28,837 bases of DNA, taken from the NCBI GenBank assembly GCA_002369515.1, contig DFFM01000019.1:1-28837 (forward strand). The letters are read 5' to 3'. The stretch comes from Prevotella sp. UBA3776. Its GTDB lineage: Bacteria; Bacteroidota; Bacteroidia; Bacteroidales; Bacteroidaceae. This document shows, piece by piece, positions 22,581-28,837 of the stretch. The notes beneath the pieces are model-generated. The model did no database searches. It had not been told where the DNA came from and saw only the letters and a list, made by a program, of their open reading frames with translations. The position numbers were made by a program, and so were the translations under genes. The first letter of the stretch is position 1, and each line of letters opens with the position of its first letter.

Positions 22581-25097
22581 TTATTGTTTGCGCAACAGCA
22601 GGTAGTAGGCGTTTTCCTTCACTTTGTTCATGAGCGACGGCGTGTAGTAGGGGTGCAGTTGTATCCAGTCCTCCACCATGCGGCGGGCTTCGTTGCTCTT
22701 GTGTTGCGAGAGCAGGGCCGCCACCCAGTTGGCGGGGAAGAATATGTCGCTCGTGCGCTGAATGTCCTCCAGTGCGTTCAGGCCGGGGGTGATGAACTCG
22801 TTGTTTTGAGGCTCGCGGGCGTTGCACGAGAGCAAGGCCAGGGCTCGCTCGGCCCAGGGCTCCACGGTGCGGTTCTCCTTGCGCAGCAGCGCATGGAAGA
22901 ACAATCGTTGCACGTCGGGGTCGTCGGTGCAGGCGCGGCTCACGAAGTCGAACTCGCGAATGAGGTCGGGGTTCTTCAGCCGCATGCGCTGGCGGTTGAT
23001 GATTTCGCCCCAGCGCAGCGGCTTCACGATGGCCAGGTGGTAGGCCATGTCCATGTAGTCGCGCTCGCTGAGCAGCGGCTCGCTCTGCTTCTCCCAGATG
23101 TCGAAGAGAAAGTCGTTCACCATTTGCGACTGCGCCGTGGCCGTCAGTGCGCGCAGCAGGTGCTGGCGGGTGGCAGGCTGGGTGGTGTTTTTCAGCAGGT
23201 CCATGAAGAACAGCTCCATGGTGGTGCGCTCGTTCTTGGGTTGGTCGAATGCCACCTTGGTCAGGTGGTTGCACAGGGTGCTGATGACTAGCGGGTTCTG
23301 TTCCTTCTCCAGTGTGCGATACACTTCGCTGAAGTAGGTGTTGTCCAACCGCCCCATCAGGTAGTTGTCGTAGAGGGTCAGGGCCAGCGCGTAGCGGTTC
23401 AGGTCTTCGGTGGTGCAGATGAGCCGTTTGATGAGCAGTTTGCTGTATTCAGGCGACAGCGTGAAGCGTCCGTAGCCCTTGCCCGAGTAGTTGGGGATGA
23501 TGAAATCGGGCCGCCGCGTCAGCGGCAGATAGGTCACGGGCTCGTGGCTGTTCACGGTGACGGTTTGGCTGGGGCCGAAGTCGTTGCCCAGCATGATGTC
23601 GAACTTCTGGTTCCACACCAGTCCGCGCCCCAGCGGGTCGGTCTGGCGCACCACCAGACGGTTGCCCTCAACGGTGGTCTCGATGATGGGCATGCCCTTC
23701 TGTTTCACCCACACGTCGCTGAACTCCTTGATGTGGGCGGTGGGGTCTTCGCGCGAGAGGATGTCCACCAGGTCGTCCCACGTGGCATTGCCGAAGGCGT
23801 AGCGCTTCAGGTATTTCCTGATGCCGTTGCGAAACCACCGCTCGCCCATCACCTCCTCGAGCATGCGCATCATGACGGGCGCTTTGTCGTAGATGATGTT
23901 GCCGTAGAGCAGGCTGGCGCTTTCCAGATTGTCGAGCGGCTGCTGTATGGGGTGCGACCCGTCGGTGCGGTCGGTGTGCATGGCCTTCACCTGGTAGGTC
24001 TTCAGGAAGTTCAGGTCGTGGTCGATGGCGGGAAACTGCTGGCGCGCAATCTTCGACGCCATGAAGTTGGCAAACACTTCCTTGGTCCACACGTCGTCGA
24101 ACCAGCGCATGGTCACCAGGTCGCCAAACCAGATGTGGGCCGTCTCGTGGGCCACCAGCTCCAGGCGGTTGAGCACCTCGTCCTGCGTGGGGTTGGCGCT
24201 CAGGAAGATGCTGCGGTCGCTGAACTGGATGGCTCCAGGGTGCTCCATGCCGCCAAACTGGTAGCCCGGCAGTACCACAAAGCCGAATTTCTGGAACGGA
24301 TACTTCATGTCGGTGTACTCTTCCAACCAGCGCAGCGAGGCGGCTATCTGGTCGAACACAGTCTGCAGCTGGGCTATCTTGGCAGGGTCGGTTTCGCGGT
24401 GCAGGGCCTGGATGGTGCGTCCGTCGCGCGTGGCCACTTCCTGGTTGAAGCGTCCGGCGGTGAACGAGAACAGATAGGTGGGCAGCAGGTTGGTGGTGGC
24501 AAACTCCACCTTTTTTCTTCTGCCCTCGATGGCGCTCTTTGCCAGTGCGCCGTTGCTCATGGCGCGCCAGTCGGTGGGCATCTCAAGGGTGAGGTTGTAG
24601 AGAGCCTTCACGTCGGGCTGGTCGATGCAGGGAAACACCGAGCGCGCATGGTCGGGCACGAAGAGCGTGTAGAGATAGTCGTCCGTGCGGTTGAGCGACT
24701 TGTTGCCGCACGTGAAGGTCAGGTAAAGGCTGTTGTAGCCTTTCTTCAGCAGTTTGCGCGGAATGGTGATGTGCTCGTCGGCAAACTCCACGTGGTGCTC
24801 CTTGCTTTTGCCGTTGATCAGGCAGATGCCGTTGAATTGGCTCGCATCGCCCTGAAAGTCGAGCACCAGGTCGCTGTCGCTCTCCCAGATGAACTCCATC
24901 ACTTCGTAGCCTTTCACGGGCTTGGCCGCATCGTCGGGAATGTCGAAGATGAGCGTGTATTGCACGTCCTTGATGTGGGCTGCGCGGTATTCGGCCAGTT
25001 GCCGCGAAACGCCGGCCTCGGCCGCAGAGGTTGGCTGCGGGCACAGCAGGCATAAGCAGGTGAGTATGAATAAGGTGCTGAATGTGTTCAGTTTCAT
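22581..25097 (-). CDS. Secreted M1 family metallopeptidase (aminopeptidase)
   Basis: The 838-residue protein is a zinc aminopeptidase of the M1 (aminopeptidase N) family. The zinc site is complete: HETAH at 317-321 with Glu340 nineteen residues after the second His. The substrate-binding motif is GGMEHPG, Glu285, the usual GAMEN position. A signal peptide (MKLNTFSTLFILTCLCLLC, ending TSAA) sends it out of the cytoplasm, probably to the periplasm for peptide scavenging. The N-terminal beta domain (about 30-220) and the C-terminal helical region match the family in length. ATG 25097 is chosen because the longer frame from 25196 adds 33 residues with no signal character and would run through the promoter region. 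It is monocistronic, with its own terminator. Confidence 0.94.
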   Translation of the reverse strand: MKLNTFSTLFILTCLCLLCPQPTSAAEAGVSRQLAEYRAAHIKDVQYTLIFDIPDDAAKPVKGYEVMEFIWESDSDLVLDFQGDASQFNGICLINGKSKEHHVEFADEHITIPRKLLKKGYNSLYLTFTCGNKSLNRTDDYLYTLFVPDHARSVFPCIDQPDVKALYNLTLEMPTDWRAMSNGALAKSAIEGRRKKVEFATTNLLPTYLFSFTAGRFNQEVATRDGRTIQALHRETDPAKIAQLQTVFDQIAASLRWLEEYTDMKYPFQKFGFVVLPGYQFGGMEHPGAIQFSDRSIFLSANPTQDEVLNRLELVAHETAHIWFGDLVTMRWFDDVWTKEVFANFMASKIARQQFPAIDHDLNFLKTYQVKAMHTDRTDGSHPIQQPLDNLESASLLYGNIIYDKAPVMMRMLEEVMGERWFRNGIRKYLKRYAFGNATWDDLVDILSREDPTAHIKEFSDVWVKQKGMPIIETTVEGNRLVVRQTDPLGRGLVWNQKFDIMLGNDFGPSQTVTVNSHEPVTYLPLTRRPDFIIPNYSGKGYGRFTLSPEYSKLLIKRLICTTEDLNRYALALTLYDNYLMGRLDNTYFSEVYRTLEKEQNPLVISTLCNHLTKVAFDQPKNERTTMELFFMDLLKNTTQPATRQHLLRALTATAQSQMVNDFLFDIWEKQSEPLLSERDYMDMAYHLAIVKPLRWGEIINRQRMRLKNPDLIREFDFVSRACTDDPDVQRLFFHALLRKENRTVEPWAERALALLSCNAREPQNNEFITPGLNALEDIQRTSDIFFPANWVAALLSQHKSNEARRMVEDWIQLHPYYTPSLMNKVKENAYYLLLRKQ

Positions 25098-25120
25098 CGT
25101 TTGTTTGCAATTTTTGGCGG

Positions 25121-25144
25121 CGAAGTTACGAAATTTCTGCCAAA
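25121..25144 (-). promoter_or_regulatory. Candidate promoter of the M1 peptidase gene
   Basis: On the - strand TAACTTCG (25121-25128) differs by one base from TAnnTTTG. TTTG lies 12 bases upstream (25141-25144), the same geometry and flanking sequence as the purL promoter. Confidence 0.4.
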
Positions 25145-25147
25145 TAA

Positions 25148-25179
25148 TGTGCTGTTCTCTGAAAAAACCGCTACCTTTG
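25148..25179 (+). promoter_or_regulatory. Promoter of the pantothenate kinase gene
   Basis: TACCTTTG (25172-25179) is a perfect -7 element, with TGTG (25148-25151) at the right distance (20 bases) for a -33 box. Transcription would start near 25186, about 46 bases before the ATG, and diverges from the peptidase promoter. Confidence 0.6.
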
Positions 25180-25231
25180 CCCCCGATAATTGGCAAATGG
25201 CCATTAAAAACACCAAAAAACTCCTTTTTTT

Positions 25232-26059
25232 ATGGGTATTGTAATAGGAATAGACGTCGGCATCAGCACCACCAAAATCGTGGGAATTCGCAACGGTGTG
25301 GTGGTTTCGCCCATCCGCATAACGGCCGCCGACCCAGTGACTTCGCTCTACGGAGCCTTTGGCAAGTATCTTTACGACAACCACATCGAACTCAACGATG
25401 TGGAGCAGGTCATGATGACAGGGGTGGGCAGCGCCTACATCGACAACCCCGTCTATGGACTGCCCACCGGCAAGGCCGACGAGTTCATGGCCGACGGCCT
25501 GGGGGCCATGTACGAGTCGGGCAAGGACCACGTCATCGTGGTGAGCATGGGAACGGGCACCTCGCTCGTGCGCTGCGACGGCGACGACATCCGGCACATC
25601 GGCGGACTGGGCATCGGCGGCGGTACGCTCACCGGGCTCTCGCGCGTACTGCTGCAAACCAGCAACATACGCGAGATTCAGGAACTGGCCAAGGCGGGAA
25701 ACATCTCGAACATCAACCTGCTCATCGGCGACATCTGCACACACCCGCTCCCTGGGCTGCCCATGGACGCCACGGCGTCGCTCTTTGCCAAGGCCCAGTA
25801 CAACGCCTCGCGCGAAGACCTCGCCATCGGCATCATTTGCATGGTGCTGCAGACCATCGGCAGCACTGCCGTCATCGCATCCATCAGTTCGGGCATACGC
25901 GACTTCGTCATGATTGGCAACCTCACACTGCTGCCCGAGTGCAAATACATCTTCCCGCAGCTGGAGAAACTCTACAACGTCCACTTCTTCACGCCCAAGT
26001 ACTCGGAGTTCTGCACGGCCATCGGCGCGGCCCTCTGCCATATCAACAACAAACGCTGA
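25232..26059 (+). CDS. coaW: Type II pantothenate kinase
   Basis: The 275-residue protein phosphorylates pantothenate with ATP, the first step of coenzyme A synthesis, in the cytoplasm. It has the ASKHA-fold features of type II (Fumble/CoaW-like) kinases: an N-terminal phosphate loop IGIDVGISTTKIVGI, VVSMGTGTSLV in the middle and GGLGIGGGTLTGL after it. TGVGSAYID and FVMIGNLTLLPE also fit. Type II enzymes are usually not feedback-inhibited by CoA. The length matches the bacterial short form. The gene is transcribed divergently from the M1 peptidase. Confidence 0.92.
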   Translation: MGIVIGIDVGISTTKIVGIRNGVVVSPIRITAADPVTSLYGAFGKYLYDNHIELNDVEQVMMTGVGSAYIDNPVYGLPTGKADEFMADGLGAMYESGKDHVIVVSMGTGTSLVRCDGDDIRHIGGLGIGGGTLTGLSRVLLQTSNIREIQELAKAGNISNINLLIGDICTHPLPGLPMDATASLFAKAQYNASREDLAIGIICMVLQTIGSTAVIASISSGIRDFVMIGNLTLLPECKYIFPQLEKLYNVHFFTPKYSEFCTAIGAALCHINNKR

Positions 26060-26097
26060 ACCGCCGCGGGTAGAAGAATGTTAAGATGAGCCCCGAA

Positions 26098-26117
26098 GGG
26101 TTAAAATAGTCTAACCC
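26098..26117. other. Small hairpin between coaW and the OmpA-like gene
   Basis: GGGTTA (26098-26103) pairs with TAACCC (26112-26117) over an 8-base loop, 39 bases after the coaW stop. There is no T-run. I found no good TAnnTTTG promoter in this 144-base gap. Confidence 0.35.
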
Positions 26118-26203
26118 GCCATAACAAACCACGTCCGAGCTGCGTCTTATAGAAAATACCCGAACGATTCAAACAACTCAAAAGCAAGAAAGGAACAGAA
26201 AAA

Positions 26204-27058
26204 ATGAAAAAGTCACTTTTCGCCATCCTCATTCTGGCAGGGGGGATGCTCATGACCAGCTGCGCCAGCAAAAAACAGCTGCTAGCCGCACAAAACGACC
26301 TGAGAAACTGCCAAAACGAAAACATCGAACTCAACACCACCTACCAGGTGACCAAAGAACAGCTGGCTGCCGCCAACGCACGAGCCGCCAGCCTCGAAGA
26401 GCAACTCAAACAGCAGAAACGGGCCTACGCCCAGCTGCAGAAGTCGCTCGACAAGAGTCTCTCAAACGCCAACCAGAACAACATCTCCATCGAGAAACTG
26501 GTCGATCAGATCAACGAGTCCAACCAATACATACGCCATCTCACCGAGCTGAAAAGCAAAAGCGACTCGCTCAACCTGGTGCTCACCAACAACCTGACGC
26601 GCTCGCTCTCGAAAGAGGACCTCAAGGAGGTCGATATTCAGGTGCTCAAAGGCGTGGTCTATATTTCGCTCGCCGACAACATGCTCTACAAGAGCGGATC
26701 CTATGAAATCAACGACCGGGCTGCCGAGACGCTCTCGAAGATTGCTAAAATCATCACCGACTACAAGGACTACGACGTGCTCGTTGAGGGCAACACCGAC
26801 AACGTGCCCATCAACCGCGAGAACATTCGCAACAACTGGGACCTCTCGTGTCTGCGCGCATCCAGCGTGGTGCAGTTCCTGCAAAACCGCTACGGGGTCG
26901 ATCCCAAGCGACTCACTGCCGGCGGACGCGGAGAGTACAACCCCCTGGCCACCAACGACACCGACTTGGGACGTCAGCGCAACCGCCGCACCCAGATCAT
27001 CATCACGCCCAAACTCGACGAGTTCATGGAGCTCATCGACCACGCACCGGCTGAGTAA
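26204..27058 (+). CDS. OmpA-family peptidoglycan-binding lipoprotein
   Basis: The 284-residue lipoprotein (lipobox LMTSC, Cys20) probably tethers the outer membrane to peptidoglycan. Residues about 22-90 are rich in Gln, Glu, Lys and Ala and should form a coiled coil. The OmpA C-terminal domain covers about 150-270. It contains the peptidoglycan-contact motif EGNTDNVPI (Asp199), NWDLSCLRASSVVQFL, LTAGGRGEYNPLATN and GRQRNRRTQIII, with the paired arginines of the family. It converges with the aspartic protease gene across a long hairpin. Confidence 0.92.
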   Translation: MKKSLFAILILAGGMLMTSCASKKQLLAAQNDLRNCQNENIELNTTYQVTKEQLAAANARAASLEEQLKQQKRAYAQLQKSLDKSLSNANQNNISIEKLVDQINESNQYIRHLTELKSKSDSLNLVLTNNLTRSLSKEDLKEVDIQVLKGVVYISLADNMLYKSGSYEINDRAAETLSKIAKIITDYKDYDVLVEGNTDNVPINRENIRNNWDLSCLRASSVVQFLQNRYGVDPKRLTAGGRGEYNPLATNDTDLGRQRNRRTQIIITPKLDEFMELIDHAPAE

Positions 27059-27111
27059 ACCAAGAACGATAGTTTAGTAACAGTAAAAAAATAAGCAGGT
27101 AAGATTTTTCG

Positions 27112-27210
27112 GAAACGAATGAGAATAATGAGAATAATTAACTCACGAATGAGAATAATTTTTATTTTAATTCGTGGAAAAAAATTATTCTCATTATTTT
27201 CATTCGTTTC
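27112..27210. terminator. Long AT-rich hairpin between convergent genes
   Basis: A 28-bp arm (27112-27139) pairs with 27183-27210 with one mismatch. Inside it a second stem, CACGAAT/ATTCGTG (27144-27150, 27170-27176), is offset by two bases. The arms contain tandem GAGAATAAT units. Its position between two converging 3' ends suggests a two-way transcription barrier; it may equally be a dispersed repeat. Confidence 0.65.
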
Positions 27211-27289
27211 TTAATATTTGTACCAAGTTATTATTTTATCATTTCTTTCCTGTCTTTTTTGCAGAAAGTCTTTATTGCGACATGAAGCG

Positions 27290-28468
27290 TTACCTCCTCA
27301 CCGATTTTATCTCTTTCCTCACCCCCTCCGGGCCAACCACCTGCAGCGTGTAGGTTTCGCCCTTGACGAAACGATAGTTCACAAACTGCTGGAAATCGGC
27401 AATCTCCTCACCGTTGATGCTCTCTATGACGTCACCCTGACGCAACCCCTGACGGTACTCGTCGCACGTTTCGCGAATAAGCCCGATGACGGCCCGCCCG
27501 CCGACGGGCACAAAAGCCATGTTGAACTGGCGGTTCTCCACCAAGCACGTGTCCGTGCCGTTGTAGGGCTGAAACGTCATGCGCTTCTTCAGCGGATTGA
27601 TGATCAGGCTCCCGTAGTTCAGCAGCGCGGCTCCCACGCGCGAACCGCCCTGAGTGGTCAGGCTGTTTACGTGCAGAAACGAAAAATCGCCCCACTTCAG
27701 CCGGTCCAGCTTCAGGAATGCCACCTCGTCCACCTGTTCCGCACCGTAGTTGCCAATGGCCAGATGGCCGCGGCTGCGGCTCTCCACCTGGCTCTCCACG
27801 TTCTTGCTCTTGTAGGCGTGGCGGTCGAAACTCTGCTTGTTCATCGAGTAGAGTGGGGGCGACCCCGTGTCGAACAACGCCTCATCTACATGGCGCATGA
27901 ACGGACTCACCCACACGTGGGGCACAAACCAGCGCAGCTTGTACTTCACGTCGAAACCCTCCTCGCCGTCGAAAAACTTGCGGCGGTCGGTCAAAATCAT
28001 CCGTTCGTTCCTCACGTCTATCTTGCACAGCAACCCCTTGTTCACAAGGTCGAACCCCAGAATGCCGTCGAACTTCCTGAGCCCGGGGGGACGAGGAATC
28101 ACCGACACCACGTAGTTGCTCACCCACACACGCCCCAGCCTGAACGCTGGCAACCGAACCACCTTCACCGTGTCCTTGCGCCCGTTGGCGTCGCGCGAAA
28201 CGATGTTGCCCAGCTCCTCGCCCGTGTCCAGAGGACCGCCGTAGTAAACCATTCCCTGGCTCGAACCCGTGTCGAAGTTCAGCAGTCGCGTACTGCCGTC
28301 CTCCATCGCCACCTCCACATACAGCTGGTTGTCCACAAACCGGATGGGGATGGTGTCCACGAAGTCGCGCTCAGACAACCCGAAGTTGACCGAGTAACGG
28401 TGCATCTGAGCCATTGCCAACAGACTGCCCACAAACACCAGTGCCGAAACCAGACACGTTCTCTTCAT
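27290..28468 (-). CDS. Secreted two-lobed aspartic protease-like protein with PDZ domain
   Basis: The 392-residue protein has a signal peptide (1-20, ending LAMA). It has two retropepsin-like lobes: the first with Asp66 in NFDTGSS and KFDGILGFDL (132-141), the second with Asp200 in LFDTGSPP and RVGAALLNYG (277-286). A PDZ domain covers about 315-390 (GLIRETCDEYRQGLRQGDVIESINGEEI). The two DTG motifs could form one active site within a single chain, as in pepsins. Bacteroidales encode many such proteins and their substrates are mostly unknown; periplasmic protein processing or quality control is a guess. It is transcribed alone from a promoter upstream of a 21-bp tandem array. Confidence 0.85.
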   Translation of the reverse strand: MKRTCLVSALVFVGSLLAMAQMHRYSVNFGLSERDFVDTIPIRFVDNQLYVEVAMEDGSTRLLNFDTGSSQGMVYYGGPLDTGEELGNIVSRDANGRKDTVKVVRLPAFRLGRVWVSNYVVSVIPRPPGLRKFDGILGFDLVNKGLLCKIDVRNERMILTDRRKFFDGEEGFDVKYKLRWFVPHVWVSPFMRHVDEALFDTGSPPLYSMNKQSFDRHAYKSKNVESQVESRSRGHLAIGNYGAEQVDEVAFLKLDRLKWGDFSFLHVNSLTTQGGSRVGAALLNYGSLIINPLKKRMTFQPYNGTDTCLVENRQFNMAFVPVGGRAVIGLIRETCDEYRQGLRQGDVIESINGEEIADFQQFVNYRFVKGETYTLQVVGPEGVRKEIKSVRR

Positions 28469-28485
28469 CGCTCTTTTTTTCTGTT

Positions 28486-28611
28486 TTCAAGTCAGCCTCG
28501 TCCTGCTTCAAGTCAGCGTTGTCCTGCTTCAAGTCAGCCTCATCCTGCTTCAAGTCAGCCTCGCCCTGCTTCAGGTCTGCTTCGCTCCGCTTCAAGACGG
28601 CTTCCGTTCCT
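28486..28611. repeat. 21-bp tandem array in the leader of the aspartic protease gene
   Basis: Four close copies of a 21-bp unit beginning TTCAAGTCAGC start at 28486, 28507, 28528 and 28549. A fifth, diverged copy starts at 28570 and a partial one at 28591. The array lies between the predicted promoter and the ATG at 28468. Read on the - strand in one frame it would encode a heptad EADLKQD, but the only start for that frame is a TTG inside the -7 element. Confidence 0.85.
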
Positions 28612-28622
28612 CCCTTCCCGCA

Positions 28623-28654
28623 CAAAGATAATGTATTCTTTCGAGATGCCGAAA
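28623..28654 (-). promoter_or_regulatory. Promoter of the aspartic protease gene
   Basis: On the - strand TATCTTTG (28623-28630) is a perfect -7 element, with TTTC (28651-28654) 20 bases upstream in place of TTTG. Start near 28616 gives a leader of about 148 bases made almost entirely of the tandem array. Confidence 0.6.
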
Positions 28655-28718
28655 AAATCGCCGCAAAAAATCATTCCATTTCCTTACTTTGTCTTCCCCG
28701 TCTCCGACATCCTTTTTT

Positions 28719-28776
28719 TATCTCCCGACGTTGCGCTCAAATTCTCTAGAAAATTTCACCGCAACGTCGGGAGATA
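28719..28776. repeat. 58-bp palindromic element, copy B
   Basis: The 17-base arms (28719-28735 and 28760-28776) are perfectly complementary, with TCTAGA at the centre (28745-28750). Length, centre and arm ends match copy A at 9501-9558. The last 61 bases of the window after it show no recognisable feature. Confidence 0.85.
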
Positions 28777-28837
28777 TTTTCTGTAGTTTCGAGTTCGTTT
28801 TTCTTTTGTCGTGCTCCGCGTCTCATTCCCGAGCAAG

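Noticed and set aside
23544..25055. 503-codon + strand frame opposite the M1 peptidase
   Set aside because: The opposite strand encodes a complete M1 peptidase with zinc site and signal peptide; this frame has no motif.
28486..28611. Tandem array as a CRISPR
   Set aside because: Units are contiguous 21-mers with no unique spacers and no cas genes nearby.
28371..28625. 84-codon - strand frame encoding EADLKQD heptads
   Set aside because: Its only start is a TTG inside the predicted -7 element and it overlaps the protease signal-peptide region in another frame. I treat it as untranslated leader, noting the heptad as a curiosity.
27218..28786. 522-codon + strand frame opposite the aspartic protease
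   Set aside because: It runs through the tandem array and the 58-bp palindrome and is antisense to a better-supported gene.

Overview
The window looks like a chromosomal segment from a Bacteroidota organism, most likely a Prevotella-type Bacteroidales. The evidence is a SusC/SusD pair, Bacteroides-type promoters (TAnnTTTG), C-terminal signals resembling type IX secretion (T9SS) sorting domains, a fused large-form PurL, a type II pantothenate kinase, and many short tandem repeats between genes. Genus and species cannot be fixed from the sequence alone. No tRNA, rRNA, CRISPR array, transposase or prophage gene was recognised.

Positions 1-17150 (+ strand) form a polysaccharide utilization locus. 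It runs SusC transporter, SusD lipoprotein, a modular surface lipoprotein (5305), an intrinsic terminator, a GH43 lipoprotein (7395), a small secreted protein with a sorting-type tail (9653), a second GH43 (10124), a second modular protein (12070), a third GH43 (13956), another small protein with a sorting-type tail (15251), and an unrecognised secreted protein (16068). The three GH43 enzymes resemble endo-arabinanase-type families, so alpha-1,5-arabinan (the pectin side chain) is the best guess for substrate. The modular proteins would capture glycan at the surface, GH43 enzymes would cut it, and SusC/D would import oligosaccharides. No regulator gene lies in the window. A pair of 21-bp-spaced direct repeats next to the susC promoter fits an AraC-type or hybrid two-component activator.

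Positions 17349-25097 (- strand) hold two half-size chromate-transporter-family (CHR) genes, purL and a secreted M1 metallopeptidase. Positions 25232-27058 (+) hold type II pantothenate kinase and an OmpA-like lipoprotein. Positions 27290-28468 (-) hold a secreted two-lobed aspartic protease-like protein with a PDZ domain, preceded by a 21-bp tandem array and a promoter.

The least explained material is: (i) a module of about 160 residues present six times in two proteins of the locus; (ii) a module of about 48 residues in the small sorting-tail proteins; (iii) two copies of a 58-bp palindrome centred on TCTAGA, 19 kb apart, with one compensatory base-pair change; (iv) several families of short-period tandem repeats between genes, some supplying the stop codon of the gene before; and (v) a palindromic repeat sitting in frame inside purL.
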